In this document: one piece after another, positions 1 to 10,514 of the stretch
How positions within the stretch are numbered: position 1 is the first letter of the stretch
Layout of the letters: each line of letters starts with the position of its first letter
NCBI RefSeq assembly: GCF_051304405.1
Contig: NZ_JBPPGG010000001.1
Coordinates: 496,001-560,000, forward strand
DNA: 64,000 nucleotides
Direction of reading: 5' to 3'
Source of the DNA: Pedomonas sp051304405
Lineage (GTDB): Bacteria; Pseudomonadota; Alphaproteobacteria; Sphingomonadales; Sphingomonadaceae
Notes under the pieces: model-generated
Seen by the model: the letters and a program-made list of their open reading frames with translations, nothing else
Told to the model about the DNA's origin: nothing
The model's database searches: none
Made by a program: the position numbers and the translations under genes

Positions 1-1263
1 GGTCATGGCCAGCTGGGTCTTGAGCGCCGCCTGCTTCGGATCGGCGGCCACGGCCTTTTCCAGATAGGTCTCGGCCTGATCATAGTCGCCCTTGCGGGCA
101 TAGGCGGAGGCCACCAGCGCCAGCAGGCGGCCATCCGGATTCTCCCCCTCCAGCAGCGGCTGGGCGGCCTTGATCGCGCCGTCCGCGTCGCCGGTCCGCA
201 GCAGCGTCGCCGCATAGAGGCGGCGGGCGAACGGGTGGCGCGGCGCCATGCGCAGCACATCCTGCAAGCGGGTCGACGCCTGCTGGAAGTTGCCCCGCTC
301 ATAGGCGATCACGCCCTGCAACAGCGCCGCCGGGCCGAACGTGTCGAGCGCGCCCTTGGTGCGGGTCATCAGCGCCTCGGCCTCGGGGAACTTGCGCTCC
401 CGCACCTTGATCACCGCCTGGAGGTAGAGCGACAGCGGATGCTCCGGCACCACCTTGTCGACCCGTTGCAGGTCGGCCAGCGCCTCATCGTGGCGCTTGA
501 GGTCGGTCAGCGTCGCGGCGCGCTCCAGACGCGCCTCCAGGCTCTGCGGGTCGATCTGCAAGGCCTGGTTGAACAGCGGCAGCGACTTCTCCAGCCCCTG
601 CGTGGCGCGCACCAGATCGCCCTTCATCACCAGCGCCCGCACGCTGCGCGGGTTGAGGGCGAGTGCCTTGTCCACCGCCGCCTCGGCGCTGGCGCGGTCG
701 CGGGCGGCCACGTAGTAGCGGGCCAGATCCAGCTGCACGTTCTCGTTCTTCGGGGCGAGCGATGCGGCCTTGAGCAGCTCCGCCTTGGCCTCGTCCATCT
801 TGCCGAGGCCCATCTGCGCGAGGCCGCGCACGCGGGCGGCCTCGGAGGCGTAGGCGGCGGGCACCAGATCGGCCTTCGCCTCCTCCAGCGCGTCGGCGAA
901 GCGCCGCTGGAGCACGAGCGCCTCCGCCATCAGGTGGCGGGTGGAGTCCTTCGTCGCGCCGGCGCGGCGCGCGGCCTCGACTTCCGTCTGCGCCGGCAGG
1001 CCCTGGTTCAGGCGCAGGTAGACCCGCGCCTGGAGGAGCCGCGCCGGCACGCTGTTGGGATTGGCGCGCAGCGCGTTGCGCAATTCGATGGTGGCGGAGC
1101 GGTAGTCGCCCCGGTTGAAATGCGCCTGAGCCCGGCTGAGCGGGCTCGTGGACGTTGCCGGTTTTTCCGCCCAGGCGCCCTGCGGCGCGAGGGTGACACA
1201 CCCCAGTGTCGCGGCTGCGGCGACCAACGCTGCACCACTCATGGTTTTTATCCGCCTGGTCAT
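1..1263 (-). CDS. prsT: PEP-CTERM system TPR-repeat protein PrsT, N-terminal part (cut by window start)
   Basis: The minus-strand frame is open from an ATG at 1263 to the window edge (421 codons), so the C-terminus is missing. The start has a GAGGGAGA ribosome binding site seven bases upstream. The first ~32 residues are a signal peptide (basic MTRRIKT, alanine-rich core, a Cys at residue 22, AWA-E cleavage-like end). From about residue 43 the protein is helical TPR-like repeats with the usual spacing, for example RAQAHFNRGDYRSATIELRN and, at the window edge, YLEKAVAADPKQ. PrsT proteins are large exported TPR proteins found with exosortase A systems. Identity here rests on the repeats plus the adjacent prsR and prsK; another EPS-locus TPR protein is the alternative. 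It lies 48 bases downstream of prsR. Confidence 0.85.
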   Translation of the reverse strand, partial: MTRRIKTMSGAALVAAAATLGCVTLAPQGAWAEKPATSTSPLSRAQAHFNRGDYRSATIELRNALRANPNSVPARLLQARVYLRLNQGLPAQTEVEAARRAGATKDSTRHLMAEALVLQRRFADALEEAKADLVPAAYASEAARVRGLAQMGLGKMDEAKAELLKAASLAPKNENVQLDLARYYVAARDRASAEAAVDKALALNPRSVRALVMKGDLVRATQGLEKSLPLFNQALQIDPQSLEARLERAATLTDLKRHDEALADLQRVDKVVPEHPLSLYLQAVIKVRERKFPEAEALMTRTKGALDTFGPAALLQGVIAYERGNFQQASTRLQDVLRMAPRHPFARRLYAATLLRTGDADGAIKAAQPLLEGENPDGRLLALVASAYARKGDYDQAETYLEKAVAADPKQAALKTQLAMT

Positions 1264-1311
1264 TTTATGTCTCCCTCAGAAAGCGGAACACAGCGCCTTG
1301 AACGGTATAAC

Positions 1312-2667
<1,356 letters not shown>

Positions 2668-2684
2668 GCCCGCGTCCGTCCCCC

Positions 2685-4763
2685 TCACGCCAGCGGCAGG
2701 CTGACGGTAAAAACTGTGCCTTCGCCCGGCCGGCTGCTCACATCCAGCCGGCCATTGTAACTCCTGACAATTTCCCGGGCCTCGTAAGCCCCGATGCCGA
2801 ACCCGCCCGCCTTGGTCGAGCGGAAGGGCTTGAACAGGTCATGCCGGATGAACTCCTCCGACATGCCGCAGCCATTGTCCGCCACCTGAACCCGCACATG
2901 CCCGTCCAGGCAGCCCGCCTCCACCAGGATGGCACCCTCTGCCCCCGAGGCGTCGATGGCGTTCTGGATCAGGTGCGTAAAGACCTGCTCCAGGCGTCCC
3001 GCATCCCCCCGTACAATCATTCCGCCCCCGGTGCAATTCAGTCTGATTCCGCTGTGCTGCATGGATTTCTGCCGCACCACCTCCGCCAGCAGCCCGGCCA
3101 GATCCACCGCCTCGGCCTCCCGCCGCGCCGTATTGTGCTGCCCGAGGCGGACGAGCAGGTCGTTCATCTTGTCCACCGAATCCCGGATGGTCAGCACCAT
3201 GTCCTTCTGGAACTCGGGGTTTCCGGCGAAGCGCTCGGCGTTGCGCGCCACCAGCGAGAGCTGGCTCACCAGGTTCTTGATATCGTGCATGATGAAGGCG
3301 AACCGGCGGTTGAACTCCTCGAACTGTCGCGCCTCCAGCAAGGCGGCCTGACTGGTCTGTTCTGCAATATAGCTCGCGGTTTGCCGCCCGACAGTGCGAA
3401 GGAGATCAAAATCCTCCCAGTTGAGCGTGCGCGGGCTGCGCGACCGCTCGATCACCAGAAAGCCGATGAGCCGGTCGAGGTGCAGCAGCGGCACGCCCAG
3501 CCAGGCGCGGTCGTCTTCCGCTGCCCAGTCCGGCAGGGTGAGGTCGTCGTAGTCGCCCACGCCGTCGCGCAGCTCGTCGAAGTCGATGATGCGCTGGCGT
3601 GTGGCGAGGAAGCGGACCAGCGCCCCGTCCGGCGCTTCCGCGCCGTTGCCGGCGGTGCGGAAATTCCAGCGGGACGCCAGGGTGAACGCCCCGTCCTCCC
3701 CCGGCAGCCAGAGGGCGCCGCCCGGGGAGTCGACGATGTCGCACACCGCCTGGATGGCGCGCGCCTCCAACGGGCGATCGCCCGCCCCCGCGCCCGAGAG
3801 GGTGGCGATGAAGCGCAGCCACTCCTGCCGGTAGTCGTATTTGTAGGCGAAGAAGTGCTTGTTGATCTTCACCCGCGCCCAGGCGCGGAAGCGTCCCGAG
3901 AACAGCACCACCGCCGCCAGCACCAGCGTGCCGAACAGGAAGCTGACCTGGAGCAGCGTGCCCCAGCTGCCGCCCACCAGCTTGAGGCCGTAGGCGGCGA
4001 GCGACATGGCAATGAGGTAGCAGCCCACCGCCACCAGCGAGAGGGAGTGGAACACCACCTCGCGGGAGATCTGCAGCTCCATCTTCCACAGGCGGTTGCG
4101 CCGGATGGACAGGGCGATGAGCGGCACCACCAGCGCGTCCACGAGGCCCCGGGCGTTGTAGAGGTCCCAGCTGACCCCGCCCGAGAGCGCCGCCAGGGTG
4201 TAGAGGTGGATGTCGTAGACGAAGAAGCCGCCCAGGCCGATGCAGACGAACCGCACGCCCCAGCGCTGGTCGGGCACGGCGTTGCTGTAGACGTTGTGCA
4301 CCAGAACCAGCGCGCCGATGGCGCAGACGAGGCGGCTGATGATGAACAGGTACGCCACGAGGGCGTGGCGCAGCGGCGAGCCATCGGGCACGACGAACCA
4401 GCCGGTCAGGTCGGTGAGCAGCTGGGCGGCGAAGACGAAGCCGAGCGCGACAGCCAGCAGGAACGACAGGTTGATGCGGTCCGAGAGGCGCCACGAGCGC
4501 ACCAGCAACGACACGAGAAAGGCAATCCACGCCGCCGTGCGCAGCGTCTCCATCGGCGAGACGAGCTCCACGTACGGGCCGCCGAAGCGCACGGCAAAGA
4601 CGAACGTCCCCGCCCAGACCGCGGTGGTCAGCGCGGCCGTCGCCAGCCAGATGCTGGACACGGTCTGGTCCTTCTGGACCACCAGCGACCCTGCCAGAGC
4701 GAGAAAGGCAAGGCAGGCCAGTCCATGGGCGACCAGCCCGACCTCCGAAATCAGCGGCGTCAT
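2685..4763 (-). CDS. prsK: PEP-CTERM system histidine kinase PrsK
   Basis: Membrane histidine kinase of 692 residues. The N-terminal half carries about eight hydrophobic membrane segments. A GAF-like domain follows (~345-470, containing LGVPLLHLDRLIGFLVIERS). The dimerisation box has His493 in FIMHDIKNLVSQL. The ATPase domain has the N-box IQNAIDASG, G1 VADNGCGMS and G2 GGFGIGAYEAREIV. This layout is that of PrsK, the partner of PrsR encoded next. The frame is open upstream to 4838, but the ATG at 4763 gives a protein that begins directly at the first membrane segment and has a GGGGGGAG site upstream. It shares the tail region of its stop with the possible GTG start of prsR, so the two are probably translationally coupled. 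Confidence 0.92.
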   Translation of the reverse strand: MTPLISEVGLVAHGLACLAFLALAGSLVVQKDQTVSSIWLATAALTTAVWAGTFVFAVRFGGPYVELVSPMETLRTAAWIAFLVSLLVRSWRLSDRINLSFLLAVALGFVFAAQLLTDLTGWFVVPDGSPLRHALVAYLFIISRLVCAIGALVLVHNVYSNAVPDQRWGVRFVCIGLGGFFVYDIHLYTLAALSGGVSWDLYNARGLVDALVVPLIALSIRRNRLWKMELQISREVVFHSLSLVAVGCYLIAMSLAAYGLKLVGGSWGTLLQVSFLFGTLVLAAVVLFSGRFRAWARVKINKHFFAYKYDYRQEWLRFIATLSGAGAGDRPLEARAIQAVCDIVDSPGGALWLPGEDGAFTLASRWNFRTAGNGAEAPDGALVRFLATRQRIIDFDELRDGVGDYDDLTLPDWAAEDDRAWLGVPLLHLDRLIGFLVIERSRSPRTLNWEDFDLLRTVGRQTASYIAEQTSQAALLEARQFEEFNRRFAFIMHDIKNLVSQLSLVARNAERFAGNPEFQKDMVLTIRDSVDKMNDLLVRLGQHNTARREAEAVDLAGLLAEVVRQKSMQHSGIRLNCTGGGMIVRGDAGRLEQVFTHLIQNAIDASGAEGAILVEAGCLDGHVRVQVADNGCGMSEEFIRHDLFKPFRSTKAGGFGIGAYEAREIVRSYNGRLDVSSRPGEGTVFTVSLPLA

Positions 4764-4876
4764 GCCCCCGTCATGCTCCCCCCAGCGCTGCGCCCCTTCC
4801 GCGCCCGGACCGCACGACGGCGGCCCGGCCCGGAACACCCGGATACCGGATGACCGACCTCACATGAGACGGAGGC

Positions 4877-6265
4877 TCAGCGTACCCCATCCTGCCACAG
4901 CACTACCCGAACCGTCTGGATCAGAATGAGCAGGTCCAGGAAGATAGTATAGTTCTTGATGTAGTAGAGGTCGAACTCCAGCTTGTGGCGGGCGTCCTCC
5001 TCCGAGGCGCCGTAGGGGTAGTTGAGCTGGGCCCAGCCGGTGATGCCCGGCTTCACGATGTGGCGCTCGTTGTAGAAGGGGATCTTCGTCGCCAGTTCCT
5101 CGACGAAGAAGGGCCGCTCCGGGCGCGGGCCGACGAAGCTCATGTCCCCGCGCAGCACGTTGAAGATCTGGGGGATTTCGTCGATGCGGGTGGAGCGGAT
5201 GATGCGCCCGATGGGCGTGACGCGCGGGTCGCCCGCCTGCGCCCAGCGGGGCTTGCCGTCCTTCTCCGCATCCACCCGCATGGAGCGGAACTTCAGCACC
5301 TCGAACTGCTCGCCGAACTGGCCCACCCGCACCTGCCGGTAGAAGATCGGCCCCGGGCTGGTCAGGCGGATGGCGATGGCGGTGACCACCAGGATCGGCG
5401 CCGTCAGCAGAAGCAGAAGGGAGCTGGCGAGGATATCGAACAGGCGCTTGATGATGAGCGCCGAGCGGCGGCTGCTGCGGAACCCCTCGGAGAAGATGAG
5501 CCAGCTCGGGTTGAGCGAGTCCAGGTCCACCCGGCCCGTCTGCTGCTCGATGAAGGCGGACAGCTCGTAGACGCCAAAGCCGCTCATGCGCACGTGGAGG
5601 AGATCGGAGACCGGCAGCGCGCCGCGCCGCTCCTGCAAGGCCACCACCACGTCCTCGACGTTGTTCTTCTCCATGAAGGATGCCAGCGAGCCGATGCTCT
5701 CGCGCGGCACCGCCCCTTCGATATCCGCTTCCCCGGGCGCCATCTGCACATAGCGGAACACCTCGAAGCCCGCGCCCGGCGCCTCCGCCATGGCCTGGAG
5801 GCGGCGGGCCCGCGCCCCGGCGCCAAGGACAATCACGCGGCGGCGGAAGCGGTGCCACCCCACCAGCCGGCTGAAGATCCAGCGCAGCATCAGGATGAAC
5901 ACGTAGGTCAGCAGCGCCGCGACCACGAACACCGACCGCCAGGTGGTCACGCTCGGGAAGGTGAAGAAGATCACCGACAGGGCAACGAAGTCGATGCCCA
6001 GCGCCACCGCCAGCCGCACCGCGGTCATCCGCACCGAGCGGTAGCACTGGCTCTGGTACAAACCCACCGCCAGCATCACCACATAGGTGACGCAGGCGTA
6101 GGTCAGCACCTCGGGCAGGACGTTGAAACCGGAATCGAACTGCAGGTCCGCCTGCCACAAGCGGCCATACCAGGCCAGCACGGCAGCCAGAATCAGCGCC
6201 ACGAACTCGATGATGCCCAGCACCAGAAGAGGCAAGGGTACATAATGCCGAAAAACGCGAATCAT
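4877..6265 (-). CDS. XrtA/PEP-CTERM-system polyprenyl-phosphate sugar-1-phosphate transferase (TIGR03013-like)
   Basis: Initiating sugar transferase of 462 residues. Four to five membrane spans and a CoA-binding-like cytoplasmic region fill the first ~260 residues. The C-terminal bacterial sugar transferase domain has KRLFDILASSLLLL, the basic LKFRSMRVDAE, RIDEIPQIFNVLRGDMSFVG and GITGWAQLNYPYG. It should move a sugar phosphate to undecaprenyl phosphate at the inner membrane to start exopolysaccharide units. The start at MIRVFRHYVPLPL (ATG 6265) has AGGGGGA eleven bases upstream; a longer frame from 6298 exists. It lies between the ThiF fusion gene and prsK, the usual neighbourhood of the exosortase-A-associated member of this family. 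Confidence 0.93.
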   Translation of the reverse strand: MIRVFRHYVPLPLLVLGIIEFVALILAAVLAWYGRLWQADLQFDSGFNVLPEVLTYACVTYVVMLAVGLYQSQCYRSVRMTAVRLAVALGIDFVALSVIFFTFPSVTTWRSVFVVAALLTYVFILMLRWIFSRLVGWHRFRRRVIVLGAGARARRLQAMAEAPGAGFEVFRYVQMAPGEADIEGAVPRESIGSLASFMEKNNVEDVVVALQERRGALPVSDLLHVRMSGFGVYELSAFIEQQTGRVDLDSLNPSWLIFSEGFRSSRRSALIIKRLFDILASSLLLLLTAPILVVTAIAIRLTSPGPIFYRQVRVGQFGEQFEVLKFRSMRVDAEKDGKPRWAQAGDPRVTPIGRIIRSTRIDEIPQIFNVLRGDMSFVGPRPERPFFVEELATKIPFYNERHIVKPGITGWAQLNYPYGASEEDARHKLEFDLYYIKNYTIFLDLLILIQTVRVVLWQDGVR

Positions 6266-6333
6266 GCGGTCGTTAGTCCCCCTGTTTTCTTCCCGCACCC
6301 TGGAATTAGTTCAAATGACTAAAAATATATAGG

Positions 6334-8388
6334 TCAGAGTCGCGCGTCCGGCTGCGTTTTCAGATCGGTGAGCAGCTTGCGGATCGACCGCGGCGCATCC
6401 GCCCTGGCCCTGGAGACGCCGAGACGCGCCTGAAACACCACATCGAGCGGGTCGATCCCCGTGACCCTGGCATAGTCCTCGGCGACCCTTGCGGCCGCCG
6501 GGCGCAGCGCCGGCTCCAGTCCGCGCCCCGGGTCTTCCTCCCGCCCCTGGGCCGAACAGAACACCGCCGCCAGCGACGGCTGGAACGACAGACCCCGGCG
6601 GTTGGCCTCGATCCAGAAGCGCAGCAGCCGCTCGCCGACCCGCAGCCGCTCCTCCGGCGTCCGGGGGTCGCCCGACGCGCCGGTCCGCCGAATCACCGCA
6701 AAGCCGCCGCTGCACACGGAGGGGATGACATCCATCTCCAGCCCCGCATAGAGCCCCGCCCCCAGCGATGCGGAGAGCTTCATCCGCTCCCAGTCCGCCA
6801 GCACGAACTTCATCACCCGCTGGCCGAGGCGGTCCATGCCGAGCGCGCCGGCCGGCATGCCGGTGCGGCTGAACCGGTGGGTCCAGTCGATGACCTGCTG
6901 ATGCACTGCGTGGCAGCGCTGCGAGCGCAGGCGGATGGCGGTTGCCCGCGCGTTGACCCAGGACAGCCGCCAGCGCTCGCCGAGCGATTCGATCCAGTGA
7001 ACCGAGAGGCCCGGCCCCAGCGCCGCCTCCAGCGCCGCCTTGTCGGCCATGGTGAGCGGCTTCATGCGGTACGCGCCGCGATCGACCGTCCGGGCCTTCA
7101 GGTAGTAGGCGAGCGGGTCAACCGGCACCCCCGCCGCCGGGTCGAAGGTCACATCCAGCACCGGCCGCTCCGGGGTGCCCGCCAGCTGCCAGTCCATCCC
7201 CCAGCCGTGGATGCTGGCCGCCAGCCGCAGCGCCTGAAGCAGCATGCCGTGGGACAGCCACAGGGGTTCGGAGTTGCGGTAGGAGTAGGGGTTCTCCCGC
7301 TCCAGATCCACATGCACCCGCACGCGGGTCTCGCCCAATTCCTCGAACCGCCAGGGCTGGCTGTTGTCCGGGCTCGGCGCCCAGCGGGCGGCTTCCAGAA
7401 TGCGGGTGAGCACGGGCGTGCCCGGCTCCAGCTCCACCTCGCGCGGACGTGCGCCCCGGGAGAAGGAGCTGGCGATCCAGGCGACGAACGCCGTCTTCAG
7501 CTTCTGGATGGGGCCGTTGTTGCCCCAGCGCAGCTTGCGGACGAGGAACCGGCCCAGATAGGGATCGAAATGATGGTAGTGGGGCGCGGCGCGCACCGGC
7601 CCCCGGCCGATCATCAGCTTCACCGCCTCGCAGGCGGCAACGCCCGCGCAGATCATGCAGGCGATGGCGGTGGAGGGTCCCTTCTTGTTGGGCATGTCCA
7701 CCCGCGAGCCGTCCTTCAGGTAGCGCAGGTGGAGGAGCGAGGGCGTCAGCCCCATCAGGAAGTTGACGTACTGCTGCTGCTCCGTCTTGCCCTCGAAGCG
7801 GAAATAGTCCTCGACGCTCATGCCGTCGGGCGTGAAGACGATGTAGCCGCTGCCGAAGCCCAGCGGACCGGCGGTGATGCAGGGGATGCCCTTCTGCCGG
7901 GCCCGGGCGAACAGCTTGCGGCGGATGTCCAGCACGAAGAAGTCGAGGCCGTCGATGTAGACATCCACGCCGTCGAGGAAGGCGTCGAGGTTGGCCTCGT
8001 TCACCCCTTCCCCGAAGATCTTCACGTCCAGCTCCGGGTTGATCTCCTTCGCCATGGCGACGACGGAGTCCACCTTCGGCTGGCCAAGCGTGTGCTGGAA
8101 GGCCCCGATCTGGCGATTGAAGTTGCCCAGCTCGAACCGGTCCATGTCCGAGACGTGGAACCGGCCGACGCCAAGGCGGGCGAGCGTGAGCATGTGCACC
8201 CCGCCAACCCCGCCCATGCCGGCGATGGCCACCCGTTTCTCCCTGAGCCGGGCCTGCTCGAGATCGGACAGCCAGCCGATGTTGCGGGAGAAGGCGAGAT
8301 CGTAGTCAAACCATGGAGCAGACAGCCCGGGCTCCCCCGGCGGCGCCGCATGGGCGTTTGCGTCGATGCCGTCCTCAGGCCGCGGCAT
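6334..8388 (-). CDS. ThiF (E1-like adenylyltransferase)-nitroreductase fusion protein
   Basis: Two-domain protein of 684 residues. Residues ~36-310 are a ThiF/MoeB/E1 fold: nucleotide loop GMGGVGG (57-63), then DMDRFELGNFNRQ, the acidic and NxxRQ residues that bind ATP. Only one CxxC (ACMICAG) is seen, not the two pairs of a zinc-bound MoeB. Residues ~325-660 resemble an FMN nitroreductase: AARWAPSPDNSQPW near 335 and a late FWIEANRRGLSFQP helix. Adenylation plus flavin oxidoreduction in one chain recalls tailoring enzymes of modified peptides, but no precursor is visible, so the substrate is unknown. The start is uncertain: ATG 8388 overlaps the acyltransferase by 14 bases; ATG 8415 (MDVCKF) would add nine residues, and neither has a strong ribosome binding site. 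Confidence 0.82.
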   Translation of the reverse strand: MPRPEDGIDANAHAAPPGEPGLSAPWFDYDLAFSRNIGWLSDLEQARLREKRVAIAGMGGVGGVHMLTLARLGVGRFHVSDMDRFELGNFNRQIGAFQHTLGQPKVDSVVAMAKEINPELDVKIFGEGVNEANLDAFLDGVDVYIDGLDFFVLDIRRKLFARARQKGIPCITAGPLGFGSGYIVFTPDGMSVEDYFRFEGKTEQQQYVNFLMGLTPSLLHLRYLKDGSRVDMPNKKGPSTAIACMICAGVAACEAVKLMIGRGPVRAAPHYHHFDPYLGRFLVRKLRWGNNGPIQKLKTAFVAWIASSFSRGARPREVELEPGTPVLTRILEAARWAPSPDNSQPWRFEELGETRVRVHVDLERENPYSYRNSEPLWLSHGMLLQALRLAASIHGWGMDWQLAGTPERPVLDVTFDPAAGVPVDPLAYYLKARTVDRGAYRMKPLTMADKAALEAALGPGLSVHWIESLGERWRLSWVNARATAIRLRSQRCHAVHQQVIDWTHRFSRTGMPAGALGMDRLGQRVMKFVLADWERMKLSASLGAGLYAGLEMDVIPSVCSGGFAVIRRTGASGDPRTPEERLRVGERLLRFWIEANRRGLSFQPSLAAVFCSAQGREEDPGRGLEPALRPAAARVAEDYARVTGIDPLDVVFQARLGVSRARADAPRSIRKLLTDLKTQPDARL

Positions 8389-9187
8389 GGTGCCCGTGAA
8401 CTTGCAGACGTCCATTGGCGGTGATGACCGCATGGACTTCGGGGAAGTCCCGCTCCACGCCATCGACCAGCTGCTTGATCGGGGCAAAGACCGGCTGGCG
8501 CGGTCCATGGAATTCCACCAGCGGCCCCACCGCCTCGAAATGCAGGCCCAGCATCCGCAACATGCGCAGCAGGGCCGGGTCGATGATGGCGCACAGGTGG
8601 GTCAGGTCGGTCTCGAGCGAGATCTCGAGGATCGACGTCATCAGCCCCAGCGTCATGTGGGGCAGGATGCGCCGCGGATCGCCGCCGCCCGCGCGCGGGT
8701 CGTGCACGGCGGCATAGAGGCCGTCGTTCTGTCGCTTGCGGAAGCCTGCATGGATGGAGAAGCGCGAAATCTCGCCGGTTCCGCCCCGGGGCAGGATCCG
8801 CTCCGGCAGATTGTCCAGCTCGGGCGCGGCGAGCCGGGCGGGCAGAGCGCACCCCTTCGCGTCGGCGATCGGGCGCACCACGCGCACCGTGCCGGCCGGC
8901 AGGTTCAGGGGCCGGTAGAACAGCACGCTCTGCACGGCGTGGGTGTCATGTTCGTCCCGCTCCAGGCCGTCCGGGTGCTCTTCCTTGGGCAGGAAGCCCG
9001 TTTCCTCGCAATAGACTTCGTAGCGCAGGCGATGCGCCGCGGCGATGTCCTCGGGGGTTCGCGCGATGCGGTAATAGAAGAAATGGTTGTACGTCTCGGC
9101 AAGGCCAGGCGCCCTGCCAGACCGATTGGGGGCCTTCTGCGCTGGCTGGCTCTCTACGCCATGATTGGGGCTCGAATACTGTGCCAT
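8375..9187 (-). CDS. PEP-CTERM/exosortase system-associated acyltransferase (autoinducer-synthase-like)
   Basis: 270-residue GNAT-fold protein like acyl-homoserine-lactone synthases. After a polar leader, residues 31-60 read LAETYNHFFYYRIARTPED and then RLRYEVYCEETGFLP, the conserved N-terminal block of the exosortase-associated family (TIGR03694 type). Further conserved pieces are GTVRVVRP near 100 and EISRFSI near 140, the ERF-like acceptor region. Homologues are found in loci with XrtA but their product is not established. It is the first gene of the minus-strand series acyltransferase - ThiF fusion - sugar transferase - prsK - prsR - prsT. ATG 9187 has GAGGGA eleven bases upstream. The 259-base gap to the CobT-like gene shows no clear sigma-54 site that I could recognise. 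Confidence 0.88.
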   Translation of the reverse strand: MAQYSSPNHGVESQPAQKAPNRSGRAPGLAETYNHFFYYRIARTPEDIAAAHRLRYEVYCEETGFLPKEEHPDGLERDEHDTHAVQSVLFYRPLNLPAGTVRVVRPIADAKGCALPARLAAPELDNLPERILPRGGTGEISRFSIHAGFRKRQNDGLYAAVHDPRAGGGDPRRILPHMTLGLMTSILEISLETDLTHLCAIIDPALLRMLRMLGLHFEAVGPLVEFHGPRQPVFAPIKQLVDGVERDFPEVHAVITANGRLQVHGHHAAA

Positions 9188-9446
9188 CTACTCGCGGATC
9201 CCTCATATCACGGTGCGCCATCAATCCATGTGACCCGCCGCAACTTCACTGCAAAGGCCGGCAAGATGCACAGACAGCATGAACGCACGATTACGAGGCC
9301 ATTGCTCCGTCGAAACCTGCCCCGCGAGGCACGTCCAACCCCAACAGAATTAGACCAAGTTCATTAATAAACCACTTCCGGCCGTTCTCCCCTCGCCTCC
9401 TTGTTCTGGATCCGTGTTTTTGCCGGAGAACGCCGGGAATCGGCCC

Positions 9447-10514
9447 TTACGCGCCATCCCCCGGGCCGTCGCCGCCCGCCGCATCGTTCAACAGGTGTTC
9501 CATCTGGGCGATCGTTGCCCCGCCCGCGTGAATGTCACATGCCGTTCGGAGAATCTGGGACGCCATCAAAGCCGCAAGCCCGTCGCCCTTTTCAATCCCC
9601 AGGTCCATCAAAGGTTCCGCGCCCAGGGCCTCGATCAGGCGGTCGTGCGCCGCCGAGCCATCCCGCGCCGCCACGAGGCAATGATCGGCAAGGCCCGGCC
9701 GCACACGGGCCAGCAGGGCCGCCGCCACCGCCGCCTCGTATCCGTCGAGCACAACCGCCACCCGCTGGGTCCGCGCCGCCAGGATGGCACCGGCCAGCGC
9801 CGCCAGTTCCCGGTTGCCGATGTGATGCAGGATTCGCAGCGGATCGTCCGTGGTCCAGGCGGGGCCGTTGGCAACCGCCTCCACCTGACGCAGCGCCTGG
9901 GCATAGGGGGCCGACAGCGCCCCCGTCTGGCCCGCCAGCCAGTCGGACGGCTTGCCGCCGAACAGGGCGAGCGCCACACATGCCGCCGCCTCCCGCGTGC
10001 CGACGCCGAACGCGCCAAGGCAGAGCACGTCCGCCTGGCTCATCACCGCCTCCATGCCGAAGGCCATGGCCGCCACGCATTCCCGGTCGCTCATCGCCAG
10101 GCCTTCCGCCGGATTGGGCGCCGGCCGCTCCACCGCCAGGTCGAACACCTTGAGGCCGGCCCCCATGCTCGCCGCCAGCGGGCTGGGCGTCGCCCCGCCG
10201 GCCGAGAGCAGCAGGATGCGCTTGCGCACCTCGTCCTCGGCGCGGGTCGCCTGCGCCTCGCCCAGCCAGCGCTGCGCGCCCGCGAACAGGCACAGCTCCA
10301 CACGCGCCGCCGAGGGCTCGCGCCCCTGCCACCCCGCCAGCCACACCGGCAGCGCCGACAGCCTGCCCCGCTCCGCCGGTGCGAAATACAGCGCCTTCTG
10401 GTGCGCTTCGGCCGCGGCGGCCGCCGCCTCGTCCCGGTCGGGCGCCTGGGCTGCGACGGCACGGATGTCATCCAGCGGCAGGCCGCTCAGTTCAGGCACG
10501 GGAGGAAGGGTCAT
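9447..10514 (-). CDS. cobT: CobT-like nicotinate-nucleotide:dimethylbenzimidazole phosphoribosyltransferase, divergent
   Basis: 355-residue protein with the length, order and glycine-rich pattern of CobT, which makes alpha-ribazole phosphate for the lower ligand of cobalamin. Recognisable regions are the N-terminal LDDIRA, RILLLSAGG near 100, a Gly/Ala-rich block CLGAFGVGTREAAACVALALFGG around 165-190, and the C-terminal LMDLGIEKGDGLAALMA. In well studied CobT proteins the last two read like GEMGIGNTTAAAA and LGEGSGAA. Here the first Glu is Ala and the second is Asp, so activity is uncertain. ATG 10514 has AAAAAGGTAG upstream. It starts away from the DUF1289 gene. No other cobalamin gene lies in the window. 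Confidence 0.75.
   Translation of the reverse strand: MTLPPVPELSGLPLDDIRAVAAQAPDRDEAAAAAAEAHQKALYFAPAERGRLSALPVWLAGWQGREPSAARVELCLFAGAQRWLGEAQATRAEDEVRKRILLLSAGGATPSPLAASMGAGLKVFDLAVERPAPNPAEGLAMSDRECVAAMAFGMEAVMSQADVLCLGAFGVGTREAAACVALALFGGKPSDWLAGQTGALSAPYAQALRQVEAVANGPAWTTDDPLRILHHIGNRELAALAGAILAARTQRVAVVLDGYEAAVAAALLARVRPGLADHCLVAARDGSAAHDRLIEALGAEPLMDLGIEKGDGLAALMASQILRTACDIHAGGATIAQMEHLLNDAAGGDGPGDGA

Noticed and set aside
9188..9446. Sigma-54 (-24/-12) promoter for the exosortase locus upstream of the acyltransferase
   Set aside because: GTGCCA-like pieces exist but no pair with the required GG/GC spacing was found.
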